Numbered from the stretch's first letter, positions 1 through 8,198 are shown. The stretch is 64,000 nucleotides of DNA from an uncultured Phascolarctobacterium sp. (GCA_900545025.1 UQXH01000010.1:3364-67363), one strand, 5' to 3'. Notes: generated from the letters alone by a model not told the origin. Program-made: numbers and translations.

Positions 1-1040
1 AGAATGATACGGCTGTCGTCACGAATCAACTCTAAAATCTCTTTCAGACGTTCTTCAAATTCACCACGATATTTGGCGCCAGCTACCAGCATACCGATTT
101 CCAGCGAGAAAATAATCTTCTGCTGTAAAAATTCCGGCACTTCGCCTTTAACAATCTTCTGCGCCAGCGCTTCGGCAATAGCAGTCTTGCCTACGCCGGC
201 TTCACCGATAATAACAGGATTATTCTTGGTGCGGCGGCAAAGAATCTGGATAACGCGTTCCACTTCTTTTTCACGGCCGATAACCGGGTCGCTCTTGCCT
301 AAACGTGCCGCTTCGTTAAGATTACGGCCGAATTCACCTAAGATTTCCAATATATCTGCCGGTCTGTCTTCTGCTTTGACACCGCCAGCGCCTTTACCCC
401 CGGGCACAGCCTTATTATGCTCGTCAAAAGCACGAATTACTTCGCTGACCTTCTCATAGGTAACGTCAAATTTATGCAGTACTTTGCAGGCAATGCCGTC
501 CCCGGCTTCTAAGAGTCCTAAAAGCAGCTGCTGACTGCCGACAAACTCCTGTCCCGACGCTTTAGCCGCGTCCCCTGCCTTGGCCAGCGCCATCTTAGCC
601 CGCTGACTGTATTGGGGCACGCCTTCTTTTCTGGCCCCCCTGTCCAACCAGCCTTCCAGTTCTTGCTGCATTTCTGCGATATTAATATCAAAGCCTGTCA
701 GGATACGTTTTGCCAGACAGCTTTCTACATTGAGGATACCCCAGAGGATATGCTCCGTACCGATATGCTCACAGCCCATATCTAAGGCTTTTCCGGCAGC
801 CAGCTCTAAAATCTTGGCTGCCCGCAGAGAAAAACCGTCTTTGGTTTCAGCTTTTTTAGGCTTAAACAGCCCTTCTAAAAAATTCTTGGCAGCCTCCGGC
901 GTCAATGGCATCTCGCCGACACCGAAAGGCATAAATTCTTTGGCGCAGTCAGCGCACAGCCATTTATCTACCTGCTTACTGCCAATCAGACACACCACGT
1001 GCATAATGGCCTGTTTTTTATGGCAATTTTCACATAACAT
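1..1040 (-). CDS. Clp protease ATP-binding subunit (ClpC/ClpE type) with N-terminal zinc finger, partial
   Basis: AAA+ unfoldase that feeds substrates to ClpP; only the first 346 residues lie in the window. The ATG at 1040 is four bases after the ctsR stop, with GGGGTGAG as ribosome site inside the end of ctsR. Residues 1-35 form a treble-clef-like zinc finger with Cys3, Cys6, Cys29 and Cys32. A Clp N-domain with two repeats follows (about 70-205), then AAA domain 1 with Walker A GEAGVGKT at 279-286 and pore loop GAKYRGEF at about 321-328. In Bacillus the operon is ctsR-mcsA-mcsB-clpC. Here no mcsA or mcsB intervenes and the McsA-like finger is fused to the ATPase, as in ClpE. Known family facts support the name; whether it replaces ClpC or ClpE is inference. 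Confidence 0.93.
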   Translation of the reverse strand, partial: MLCENCHKKQAIMHVVCLIGSKQVDKWLCADCAKEFMPFGVGEMPLTPEAAKNFLEGLFKPKKAETKDGFSLRAAKILELAAGKALDMGCEHIGTEHILWGILNVESCLAKRILTGFDINIAEMQQELEGWLDRGARKEGVPQYSQRAKMALAKAGDAAKASGQEFVGSQQLLLGLLEAGDGIACKVLHKFDVTYEKVSEVIRAFDEHNKAVPGGKGAGGVKAEDRPADILEILGEFGRNLNEAARLGKSDPVIGREKEVERVIQILCRRTKNNPVIIGEAGVGKTAIAEALAQKIVKGEVPEFLQQKIIFSLEIGMLVAGAKYRGEFEERLKEILELIRDDSRII

Positions 1041-1044
1041 AATC

Positions 1045-1461
1045 TCACCCCTGTCCGCTGCCGTTCAGACGCGCTATCGCCTGCTGCAGCACTTGCTTCT
1101 TTTTCTGTTCACTGGCGTCAATAATTTCCAGCATATATTCCAGTAATCTGCGTTCTCTTGGAGTTATCAGCCGCTGAGCTGCCAGATGCTGCACTAACTC
1201 AGTCGCCGCCAGTTCTCTTTTTGTTTTTTCCTGCTGGGGCATTACACGCACGATACGCACAAAGCCGCCGCTGCCCCGCCTTGACTCCACCATGTAACCG
1301 CGCTCAGGTGTAAAACGCGTGCTCAGCACATAGCTTATCTGCGAGGGAGCGCAGGAAAGACGCTCCGCCAGTTCGTTACGCTGCACCAACAGACTGTCTT
1401 CGCTGTCCTGCAGCAGCTCTCTGATAATAAATTCTTCTATTGCATCAGCAAGATTCTTCAT
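1045..1461 (-). CDS. ctsR: Transcriptional repressor CtsR
   Basis: Repressor of class III heat-shock genes (clp operons) that binds tandem GGTCAAA-type heptads. The 138-residue protein has the family's usual length of about 150. The N-terminal winged helix-turn-helix (about 1-70) carries the hallmark glycine-rich wing ESRRGSGGFVRI, which inserts into the minor groove. The C-terminal helical domain is the dimer/arginine-phosphorylation region in Bacillus. It is the first gene of a minus-strand operon with the Clp ATPase, and its own promoter contains CtsR-like repeats, so autorepression is expected. No mcsB kinase is encoded next to it, so control by arginine phosphorylation is uncertain. Confidence 0.95.
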   Translation of the reverse strand: MKNLADAIEEFIIRELLQDSEDSLLVQRNELAERLSCAPSQISYVLSTRFTPERGYMVESRRGSGGFVRIVRVMPQQEKTKRELAATELVQHLAAQRLITPRERRLLEYMLEIIDASEQKKKQVLQQAIARLNGSGQG

Positions 1462-1532
1462 AATATTACCACCTTAAATCTACAGCCTGCTTACAGGCAG
1501 GCTTATTTTCTTTAGCAGTTATTCGTATCATT

Positions 1533-1561
1533 ATTATATTTGACTTTTCGACTTTTTACAA
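1533..1561 (-). promoter_or_regulatory. ctsR promoter with CtsR-like repeats
   Basis: Reading the minus strand, -35 TTGTAA (1556-1561) and -10 TATAAT (1533-1538) are separated by exactly 17 bases. The spacer reads AAAGTCGAAAAGTCAAA, two GTC(A/G)AA half-sites eight bases apart, resembling the CtsR heptad. A repressor bound here would block the promoter. The repeat spacing differs slightly from the classical operator. Confidence 0.75.
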
Positions 1562-1626
1562 GTGAAATAAATATGAAAACGCTTCTTCCTTTAAACAAAA
1601 ATTCACAGAAAATTTGCAGTGCAGCA

Positions 1627-1676
1627 GACTTTTTGACTTTTTGACATTTGACACTCCTGCTTACTTTTCGTACAAT
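1627..1676 (+). promoter_or_regulatory. lemA promoter overlapped by tandem TTGAC repeats (CtsR-like)
   Basis: The plus-strand promoter is -35 TTGACA (1648-1653), a 17-base spacer and -10 TACAAT (1671-1676). Immediately upstream and overlapping the -35 is an array of TTTGAC/GACTTT units (about 1627-1653). On the other strand this reads GTCAAAT, GTCAAAA, AGTCAAA at 7- to 8-base intervals. This is the same half-site as in the ctsR promoter 80 bases away, which suggests shared control of lemA-TPM by CtsR. Confidence 0.65.
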
Positions 1677-1720
1677 AAGGATAAGTTCATATTATTATTA
1701 CTTATGGAGGATTTTTGAAC

Positions 1721-2275
1721 ATGAACAAAACTTTAATGATTATTATTGCCCTCGTGGTAATCATCGGCGGCATGTTTATCAGCAGTTACAACGGCCTGGT
1801 CAGCCTGAACGAAAAAGTCAACAGCAACTGGGCTCAGGTAGACAACCAGCTGCAGCGCCGTAACGACCTTATTCCCAACCTGGTAAGCACCGTAAAAGGT
1901 TTTGCCAGCCACGAAACAGAGGTCTTTACTGCAGTAGCTGACGCCAGGGCCAAACTGGGCGGTGCGAAGACCGTCGCCGAAGCCAGTGCAGCCAACGGTG
2001 AGCTGAATACTGCCCTATCCCGCCTGCTGATGGTAGCAGAAAACTACCCCGAGCTGAAATCCAGCGCCAACTTCATCCAGCTGCAGGACGAGCTGGCAGG
2101 TACAGAAAACCGCATTGCTGTAGCCCGTATGGATTACAACAATACCGTGCAGGCTTACAACGCTAAAATCAAGAGTATCCCCACCGTTTTTTATGCCGGT
2201 ATGTTTGGCTTTACTGCTAAAGATTTCTTTAAGGCAGACGAAAACGCGCAGAAAGTACCGCAGGTAAAATTCTGA
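1721..2275 (+). CDS. lemA: LemA family protein
   Basis: Single-pass membrane protein (N-terminal helix about residues 4-24, LMIIIALVVIIGG) with a cytoplasmic or periplasmic helical bundle. The LemA signature is clear: NSNWAQVDNQLQRRNDLIPNL, then an FTAVADARAKL helix. The 184-residue length is standard. I chose ATG 1721, preceded by GGAGG at 1706-1710, over an in-frame TTG two codons upstream. It is followed after 64 bases by a TPM-domain gene, the usual LemA partner. The biochemical role is not established. The promoter has CtsR-like repeats, which would fit an envelope-stress function, but that is inference. Confidence 0.93.
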   Translation: MNKTLMIIIALVVIIGGMFISSYNGLVSLNEKVNSNWAQVDNQLQRRNDLIPNLVSTVKGFASHETEVFTAVADARAKLGGAKTVAEASAANGELNTALSRLLMVAENYPELKSSANFIQLQDELAGTENRIAVARMDYNNTVQAYNAKIKSIPTVFYAGMFGFTAKDFFKADENAQKVPQVKF

Positions 2276-2339
2276 CAGCCTGCTGCAAACTACCGTTTAA
2301 ACGCAGCAACAGCAAATAAACTTTGACGGAGCATATTTT

Positions 2340-3113
2340 ATGAAACGCTGGCTAATTTATTTCATCCTATTACTGCAGTGCTTCTTTGCCGCCTGTGCTG
2401 CCGCAGCGCCGCAGATACCGCCCCGGCCGACGGCGGCGGAAGGAATCTATGTGCAGGACTATGCCAAGGTGCTTTCGGCAGACGACAGGCGCAGACTGCT
2501 GAACATAGGTCAGGAGCTTGACAGCAAGACAACAGCCCAGCTGGCAGTCGTAACCGTAAATACCCTGGACGGCCAGTCCATAGAAGATTACGCCCTTTCT
2601 ATCCTGCGCCAATGGGGTATCGGCAGCAAAGAAAAAAATAATGGTGCTTTAATCGTTGTCGCTGTGCAGGACCGCCGCTCTCGCATCGAGGTCGGCTATG
2701 GTCTGGAAGGACTGCTGACAGACGGCCTTACCGGCCGTATCCAGGATCAGGCGATGCTGCCATATTTCCGCAAAGGCAATTATGCTGCCGGTATCGTCAA
2801 CGGCTATGCTGTCACAGCAGCCCTTATCGCCAAGGAGGCAGGCGTGCAGCTGGCAGCACTCAATTCCGAGCAAAACACTGTTTCCCGACAGACCAGCAAT
2901 GAAGCCCAGGAATATCCCTCCTGGCTGAAGCTGCTCTTGGGGGCAGGTATCGTACTGCTGCTGATTATTGATAATCTCTTTCTTGGCGGCGTTATTACGC
3001 AGATGCTGCTTTTAATGTTCCTGCGCGGCCGCGGCGGAGGCGGCTTTGGCGGCGGGCGCGGCGGTTTCGGAGGGGGCAGCGGTGGCGGCGGCGGGTCGTC
3101 CCGCAGCTGGTAA
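2340..3113 (+). CDS. TPM-domain (YgcG family) membrane protein
   Basis: The 257-residue protein has a signal peptide (about 1-22, ending in an ACAAAA region). A TPM domain (about 38-165) is recognisable by YVQDYAKVLS, VVTVNTLDGQSIEDYA and IEVGYGLEGLLTDG. A transmembrane helix near 195-225 follows, and then a tail composed almost only of Gly with Phe, Arg and Ser (about 228-257). This architecture is typical of YgcG proteins encoded next to lemA. TPM domains have been linked to photosystem repair phosphatase activity in plants; the bacterial function is unknown. The Gly-rich tail is low-complexity and probably flexible. Same operon as lemA. Confidence 0.9.
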   Translation: MKRWLIYFILLLQCFFAACAAAAPQIPPRPTAAEGIYVQDYAKVLSADDRRRLLNIGQELDSKTTAQLAVVTVNTLDGQSIEDYALSILRQWGIGSKEKNNGALIVVAVQDRRSRIEVGYGLEGLLTDGLTGRIQDQAMLPYFRKGNYAAGIVNGYAVTAALIAKEAGVQLAALNSEQNTVSRQTSNEAQEYPSWLKLLLGAGIVLLLIIDNLFLGGVITQMLLLMFLRGRGGGGFGGGRGGFGGGSGGGGGSSRSW

Positions 3114-3182
3114 CAGCTGCAAAGCCTGCTGCGCCAGGCTTTGATATATTTGTTTATTTACCTACAGAAAGGAATGAAATGT

Positions 3183-3518
3183 ATGAGCGCTACTATCGAA
3201 GATTTACAGTTAGAAATTGCCGCTATGAAAAAAGAAATCGCAGAAATCCGTACGGAGCTCAATTTCTACAAGCTGGATAGGAATATACAGCGGGCTAATG
3301 AGCAGCATGATTATTATTTCTACACTGATAAACAGATTGCTATCTGTCCCTGCTGCTGGGAAAAAGACCATAAAATCACGCCGGTATCCGACCATGACGA
3401 TAACGGCTATTTCACCTGTGAGCGTTGCGGGTATCAGGGTGTTTATGATCACGACAAGCTCGACATCATCGACGATATGCAGACTACGATTTTCAAAAAA
3501 CTTTTCGACGACAAATAA
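3183..3518 (+). CDS. Small coiled-coil protein with C-terminal zinc ribbon
   Basis: The 111-residue protein has no assigned function. Residues 4-30 form a charged coiled-coil (leucine/isoleucine heptads). The second half holds two CxxC knuckles (CPCC and CERC) about 30 residues apart, a zinc-ribbon pattern. I chose ATG 3183, nine bases after AAAGGA at 3168-3173; longer in-frame starts lie inside or upstream of this ribosome site. A terminator follows directly, so the gene may share the lemA-TPM transcript or stand alone. The zinc ribbon suggests nucleic-acid or protein binding, but no more can be said. Confidence 0.75.
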   Translation: MSATIEDLQLEIAAMKKEIAEIRTELNFYKLDRNIQRANEQHDYYFYTDKQIAICPCCWEKDHKITPVSDHDDNGYFTCERCGYQGVYDHDKLDIIDDMQTTIFKKLFDDK

Positions 3519-3530
3519 CTGCATAAGCAG

Positions 3531-3563
3531 AAAAGGCTCAGTCCGTCTGGACTGAGCCTTTTT
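3531..3563. terminator. Bidirectional intrinsic terminator
   Basis: AAAGGCTCAGTCC pairs perfectly with GGACTGAGCCTTT around a GTCT loop, with T runs on both sides. It serves the zinc-ribbon gene (plus) and nrdG (minus), which converge here. Confidence 0.9.
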
Positions 3564-3581
3564 ACTTTATCATATTTAATT

Positions 3582-4124
3582 TCAGTCAGGCAGTAGACCT
3601 TCCTTATCATCCCACAGCACAACAGTATCACTGCTCAGGGAATCGGCTACACGGATAACCCGCTGGTTTTCACTGCCGCGAAAACGCAGATTAGGATTTT
3701 TCTTTTCCAGGACAAATTCGCCGTCCACCAGCACATCAATCAGCGTAAGCATTTCATGGGTAACTTCCCATGGACCAAGGTTACCGGTCAGCATATCCTT
3801 TTCAAAATCATAACCGCTGTAGCACCAGATGGTCTTATCAGGATAAGCGGCCTTCACCCGGCGCAGGAAGGGCAGCAACGCCTCCTGGTTCTGCGGCTCG
3901 AAAGGCTCGCCGCCCAAAAGCGACAACCCTTTAATATATGCTGGCTTCATCGCTTCTATGACCCGGTCTTCAACTTCGGGAGTAAAGTCATCACCGTAGT
4001 TAAAGTTCCATGTCTCTGGATTAAAGCAGCCCTTGCAATGGTGAGTACAGCCGCTGACAAACAATGATACCCGGATGCCGGGGCCGTTGGCAACATCTAT
4101 TTCCTTGATAGTTGCATACTTCAT
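3582..4124 (-). CDS. nrdG: Anaerobic ribonucleoside-triphosphate reductase activating protein
   Basis: Radical SAM enzyme that uses SAM and a [4Fe-4S] cluster to install the glycyl radical on NrdD. The cluster motif is Cys26-x3-Cys30-x2-Cys33 (GCTHHCKGC), preceded by GPGIRVSLFVSG and followed by the LLGGEPFEPQN glycine-rich SAM-binding segment. The 180-residue length is normal for NrdG. It lies 13 bases downstream of nrdD on the same strand, so the two are co-transcribed from the NrdR-box promoter. An oxygen-sensitive enzyme of this kind fits an anaerobic host. Confidence 0.97.
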   Translation of the reverse strand: MKYATIKEIDVANGPGIRVSLFVSGCTHHCKGCFNPETWNFNYGDDFTPEVEDRVIEAMKPAYIKGLSLLGGEPFEPQNQEALLPFLRRVKAAYPDKTIWCYSGYDFEKDMLTGNLGPWEVTHEMLTLIDVLVDGEFVLEKKNPNLRFRGSENQRVIRVADSLSSDTVVLWDDKEGLLPD

Positions 4125-4137
4125 GTCGGCTCACCTC

Positions 4138-6264
4138 TTATAAGTGCAGTACGCGGGCTTTGATTTCCTTGGTCTTACCCACATTCCAGAAATTCTCACC
4201 CAGATAACCGCAGGTACGGCGGGTTACATTCATCAGGTTATGGTCTTTATTGTGGCAGACCGGGCATTCCCACTCGTTGTCATCATTGATGATGATTTCA
4301 CCGTCAAAACCGCAGACATGGCAATAATCAGACTTGGTATTAAATTCCGCATACTGGATATTGTCATAGATAAAACGGACAACTTCTTCCAGCGCTTCTG
4401 TGTTATGACGCATATTAGGAATCTCTACATAAGAAATGGAGCCGCCGGAAGAAATCTTCTGAAACTGACTTTCAAAGGAGAATTTTTTGAAAGCATCGAT
4501 ATGTTCGCGTACATCTACATGATAAGAATTGGTATAGTACCCTTTATCGGTAACGTCAGCAATGCTGCCAAACTTTTCTTTATCAATACGGGCAAAACGA
4601 TAGCACAAGCTTTCTGCCGGAGTACCGTACAGAGCAAAACCGATATTGGTAGCTGCTTTCCATTTATCGCAGGCGCCGCGCAATCTTTCCATAACGCGTA
4701 CAGCAAACTCCTCACCTTTGGGATCGGTATGGCTGACGCCCTTCATAAGCTTGGTTACCTCATACAAGCCGATATAGCCCAGAGAAATAGTGGAATAACC
4801 GCCTTCCAGGAATTTATCGATGGTCTCGCCCTTACCCAGACGGGCAATAGCGCCATACTGCCAATGTACGGGGCTCACGTCGCTGCGGATGCCTTTGAGC
4901 GCATTATGACGGCACATCAGCGCTTCATAACAAAGCTCCAGTCTTTCATCCAGCAGCTGCCAGAATTTCTTTTCATCGCCTTGGGCAAGGATGCCGATCT
5001 GCGGCAGGTTGATGGAAACAACGCCCTGATTGAAGCGGCCCTCAAATTTATAGTTGCCGTTTTCATCCTTCCAAGGAGCCAGGAAGCTGCGGCAGCCCAT
5101 GGGAGAGAATACATTGCCTTCATAATTCTCGCGCATTTTCTTAGCGCTGATATAGTCAGGATACATACGTTTAGCGCTGCATTTTACTGCCAGACGGGTA
5201 ATATAGTCGTATTTACCGCCTTTTAAGCAGTTGTGCTCATCCAGTACATAAACCAGCTTGGGAAAAGCCGGAGTTACATAGACGCCCTTATCGTTCTTGA
5301 TACCCTGCAGCCGCTGACGCAGGATTTCTTCGATAATCATAGCGTTTTCTTTTACATATTCGTCGTCCTCGCGCAGGTTCAGGAACAAAGTGACAAACGG
5401 AGACTGACCGTTTGTAGTCATCAAGGTATTGATCTGATACTGGATGGTCTGGACGCCGCTCTGCAATTCATAGCGCAGACGCTCCTGCACCAGTTTTTCC
5501 AGTGTTGCTTCATCCATTTGGCCGTCTGCCGCTTCGATGATATTGTGTTTGAATTTCTCGTAGCTGCGGCGCAGGTATTTACCCAGATGACAGATATCGA
5601 CAGACTGACCGCCATACTGACTGGAAGCTACGGAAGCGATAATCTGGGTCATAACCGTGCAGGCAACCTGGAAGCTCTTGGGGCTTTCAATCATCTTGCC
5701 GTTCATTACGGTGCCGTTATCCAGCATATCGCCGATATTGATCAGGCAGCAGTTAAAAATAGGCTGTACAAAATAATCTGCATCATGGAAATGCAGCACG
5801 CCATCTTCATGGGCTTTGGAAATTTTTTCCGGCAGGATCAGACGCTTTGTCAAATCCTTGGAGACCTCGCCGGCAATCAAGTCGCGCTGGGTGGCAGCCA
5901 TGGTAGCGTTCTTATTGGAGTTTTCTTCCATAACATCCTTATTGCTGTTACGAATCAAAGACAGGATGGATTCGTCGGTAGTATTAGCCTTACGTACCAG
6001 CGCACGCTGATAACGATAGATGATATATTGCTTAGCCAATTCAAATTTACCTGCATCCATCAGGCTATGCTCTACCATATCCTGTATATCTTCTACCAAC
6101 AGGCGCATCCTGTTCTTTTCCTGAACAGCATGAGCAATCTCCTGGATTTTCTCTTCAGCAATCCTGTCCTCCGGCTCTACAGCCGCATTAGCTTTCTGGA
6201 TAGCAATAACTATCTTACTGCCGTCAAAATCAACAGTCGTGCCATCACGTTTGATAACTTTCAT
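4138..6264 (-). CDS. nrdD: Anaerobic ribonucleoside-triphosphate reductase
   Basis: Class III ribonucleotide reductase that converts NTPs to dNTPs by glycyl-radical chemistry. The 708 residues begin with an ATP-cone (about 1-90, KVIKRDGTTVDFDGSKI) for allosteric control. The catalytic barrel includes FHDADYF and GCRSFLAPW. The C-terminus has a zinc site (CHVC and CPVC) and the glycyl-radical loop RRTCGYLGENFWN, whose Gly in CGYLG carries the radical. The start is preceded by GGAAAGGGAAA in the leader. Transcription comes from the promoter at 6368-6396 with two NrdR boxes. No nrdR gene is in this window. Confidence 0.98.
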   Translation of the reverse strand: MKVIKRDGTTVDFDGSKIVIAIQKANAAVEPEDRIAEEKIQEIAHAVQEKNRMRLLVEDIQDMVEHSLMDAGKFELAKQYIIYRYQRALVRKANTTDESILSLIRNSNKDVMEENSNKNATMAATQRDLIAGEVSKDLTKRLILPEKISKAHEDGVLHFHDADYFVQPIFNCCLINIGDMLDNGTVMNGKMIESPKSFQVACTVMTQIIASVASSQYGGQSVDICHLGKYLRRSYEKFKHNIIEAADGQMDEATLEKLVQERLRYELQSGVQTIQYQINTLMTTNGQSPFVTLFLNLREDDEYVKENAMIIEEILRQRLQGIKNDKGVYVTPAFPKLVYVLDEHNCLKGGKYDYITRLAVKCSAKRMYPDYISAKKMRENYEGNVFSPMGCRSFLAPWKDENGNYKFEGRFNQGVVSINLPQIGILAQGDEKKFWQLLDERLELCYEALMCRHNALKGIRSDVSPVHWQYGAIARLGKGETIDKFLEGGYSTISLGYIGLYEVTKLMKGVSHTDPKGEEFAVRVMERLRGACDKWKAATNIGFALYGTPAESLCYRFARIDKEKFGSIADVTDKGYYTNSYHVDVREHIDAFKKFSFESQFQKISSGGSISYVEIPNMRHNTEALEEVVRFIYDNIQYAEFNTKSDYCHVCGFDGEIIINDDNEWECPVCHNKDHNLMNVTRRTCGYLGENFWNVGKTKEIKARVLHL

Positions 6265-6367
6265 TTCCCTTTCCTCCCGATCAATAGCTTCAAAAAGATA
6301 AACGCCGCAACGCGTTTTATTATTCTAAAAAATAAAGGCGCAACAACCTATTGTTATTGCAGTTAAA

Positions 6368-6396
6368 ATTCTAACACAATATATCTTGTCTGTCAA
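6368..6396 (-). promoter_or_regulatory. nrdD promoter
   Basis: On the minus strand, -35 TTGACA (6391-6396), a 17-base spacer and -10 TAGAAT (6368-6373). This near-consensus promoter is about 100 bases upstream of the nrdD start. The proximal NrdR box fills its spacer. Confidence 0.85.
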
Positions 6397-6421
6397 AGCT
6401 TTTTCATACCATATATTGCGT
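6374..6421. promoter_or_regulatory. Pair of NrdR boxes
   Basis: Two 16-base palindromic elements, ACACAATATATCTTGT (6374-6389) and ATACCATATATTGCGT (6406-6421), both match the NrdR consensus acaCwAtATaTwGtgt. They are offset by exactly 32 bases, about three helical turns, the known geometry of NrdR box pairs. One box covers the promoter spacer and the other lies just upstream of the -35, predicting dATP-responsive repression of nrdDG. Confidence 0.85.
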
Positions 6422-6646
6422 TTTTTCTTATAAAAAAGACTTGACTTTTTCTGCCTGTTGCACTCTTAACAGGCAACCGCGATAATAGCAAAATACCTTT
6501 ACACTGTCAGTCCTGCCCCAGAGTAACATCCAGTAAAATCTCCCTAAAAAGTCCACAGCAATACTCTTCCCGATAACATCGCCTTGTAAATCATTAAAAA
6601 AATGCTATAATAAATTTTATTACACAACTTTATTCAGGAGTACTAT
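6422..6646. other. Intergenic region between nrdD and the DMT transporter
   Basis: Together with the nrdD promoter this makes 382 bases without a gene. Beyond the NrdR boxes I see no RNA element. TTTTATTACAC and a CAGGAG ribosome site (about 6635) precede the downstream plus-strand gene; no convincing complete promoter for it could be picked. Confidence 0.4.
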
Positions 6647-7585
6647 ATGAACGAACAACCAACTACGACTACCAGCAGCGGCAGCGGTATCTTTATGCTG
6701 ACGTTGTGTTCATTTATCTGGGGCACGGCTTTTATTGCCCAAAGTCTGGGCGGCCAGATTATGGGGCCTATGACCTTTAATGGCTCACGCAGCATCCTGG
6801 CAACACTGTTTTTGCTGCCTGCCATCTTTATCTTTGATTATTTTAACGGTAAAAAATGCAGTTTTTGGGGTACGGATAACCCGGCAGAACGCCAAAAACT
6901 CTGGCGCGGCGGCATTATCTGCGGCCTGGTACTGACCATTGACTCCCTGTTTCAGCAAACAGGCATGATGTACACCTCGGTAGGCAAAGGCGGCTTTATT
7001 ACCTCTTTGTATATCGTCATCGTACCGCTTTTGGGGCGTTTCGTCTTTGGCCGCACTGTCAATATCCTGCAATGGGTCAGCGTAGCAGTAGCTTCCGTGG
7101 GCATGTATTTTATCTGTCTCAACGAAAGCTTTTCCATCAATAAAGGGGATATGTTTATTTTAGGCAGCGCTTTCTTTTTCGCCATGCATATCCTCAGCGT
7201 AGAACATTTTGCCCAGGGCGTAGACGGCGTCAGGCTTTCCTTTTTCCAGTTTGCCACCTGTACCGTCGCCAATTTTATCCTGATGTTTATTTTTGAAAAA
7301 CCCACCCTGCAGCAGGTAGAACTGGCACTCCTGCCCATCTGCTATGCCGGTATCATGTCCAGCGGCATAGCCTATACCCTGCAGATTATCGGCCAGACTA
7401 AGGTAAATGTAGTGTTTGCTACCATCTTGCTGAGCCTGGAGTCAGTCTTTGCCGTACTCAGCGGCTGGCTTATCCTCAATCAGATTTTAACTATGCGTGA
7501 AATCTTCGGCTGTTTACTGGTATTTGCCGCCATCATGCTGGCGCAGCTGCCTCCGCAGCTTTTAGGAATAAAAAACAAAGCATAA
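6647..7585 (+). CDS. DMT superfamily (EamA) transporter
   Basis: The 312-residue integral membrane protein has about ten hydrophobic helices in two EamA repeats. Repeat one has the family's LLWGTAF-like motif (FIWGTAFIAQSLGG), and repeat two ends in an EPVFA-like motif, here LESVFAVLSGWLILNQ. EamA proteins export amino acids or other metabolites; the substrate cannot be read from sequence. It is a single-gene unit with CAGGAG upstream of the ATG and a strong terminator right after the stop. The tail after helix ten is short and basic, as usual. Confidence 0.92.
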   Translation: MNEQPTTTTSSGSGIFMLTLCSFIWGTAFIAQSLGGQIMGPMTFNGSRSILATLFLLPAIFIFDYFNGKKCSFWGTDNPAERQKLWRGGIICGLVLTIDSLFQQTGMMYTSVGKGGFITSLYIVIVPLLGRFVFGRTVNILQWVSVAVASVGMYFICLNESFSINKGDMFILGSAFFFAMHILSVEHFAQGVDGVRLSFFQFATCTVANFILMFIFEKPTLQQVELALLPICYAGIMSSGIAYTLQIIGQTKVNVVFATILLSLESVFAVLSGWLILNQILTMREIFGCLLVFAAIMLAQLPPQLLGIKNKA

Positions 7586-7624
7586 AAAATATCGCAGCAG
7601 AAAATCCTGCTGCGATATTTTTTT
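7586..7624. terminator. Bidirectional intrinsic terminator
   Basis: ATATCGCAGCAG pairs with CTGCTGCGATAT around AAAATC, with an A run before and a T run after. It lies between the converging EamA transporter and SGNH hydrolase genes and overlaps the last bases of the latter. Confidence 0.9.
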
Positions 7625-8198
7625 ATTTATCCGCAGGGCAGCAACCTTGGACCGCACCGGTACGCAGCCACTCTGCTAACAGTGGTTCAGCATAAAGCCC
7701 CATTGCTTTATAGGCAGCAGCCGTAGGATGTACGCCGTCTAAATAGGACTGCTTACGCTGCTTCTGCGTCAGCCCCAGCGCCGGCTGCAAATCAAGCAGC
7801 ATGACCCGCTGCGCAAACTGCGCCCCAATGGCCTGCCTCAAAGCTTCCAAATGCACATTAAGTCCAGGCTCGCTGCTTATCAAAGGCAAGATTATGCACA
7901 GCTGATAACCATGCTCTTCACACCAGGTACAGGTTTTGGCTAAATCCTCCAAAATAAAGCGCTGGGGGCGCATTTGCAGCAAATCGTTAGCACCACCTAA
8001 AAAAATAATATGCCGTACATATTCCGGCAGTATGGTATTCTTCAGACGCTGCAGGATATCATCGCAGCAGTCGCCGCACAGACCGTAGTTTAAAAGACGC
8101 ATCCTGCCGACACTCTCTGCTGCCGCTGTCCAGGAATACTTAGCTCCGAACGGAAACCCCTGTATTAAAGAATCGCCAAAGCAAGCTGCGTAATACAT
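7623..8198 (-). CDS. SGNH/GDSL-type esterase or acylhydrolase
   Basis: The 191-residue protein has all SGNH blocks: FGDSL (block I, nucleophile Ser near residue 10), GLCGD (block II Gly), LGGANDLL (block III Asn) and DGVHPT (block V Asp/His near the C-terminus). There is no signal peptide, so it is probably cytoplasmic and acts on an acyl or acetyl ester. GAGGTG precedes the ATG at 8198. The rhodanese gene ends 26 bases upstream on the same strand, so the two may be co-transcribed. The substrate is unknown; TesA-like lipases and carbohydrate acetylesterases share this fold. Confidence 0.88.
   Translation of the reverse strand: MYYAACFGDSLIQGFPFGAKYSWTAAAESVGRMRLLNYGLCGDCCDDILQRLKNTILPEYVRHIIFLGGANDLLQMRPQRFILEDLAKTCTWCEEHGYQLCIILPLISSEPGLNVHLEALRQAIGAQFAQRVMLLDLQPALGLTQKQRKQSYLDGVHPTAAAYKAMGLYAEPLLAEWLRTGAVQGCCPADK

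Noticed and set aside
3020..3110. GGC-rich repetitive DNA at the end of the TPM gene as a repeat element
   Set aside because: It is in frame and encodes the Gly-rich tail typical of YgcG proteins.
4144..6366. Long plus-strand open frames (360 and 377 codons) opposite nrdD
   Set aside because: They are antisense shadows of a highly conserved coding sequence, lack ribosome sites, and their translations show no domain.
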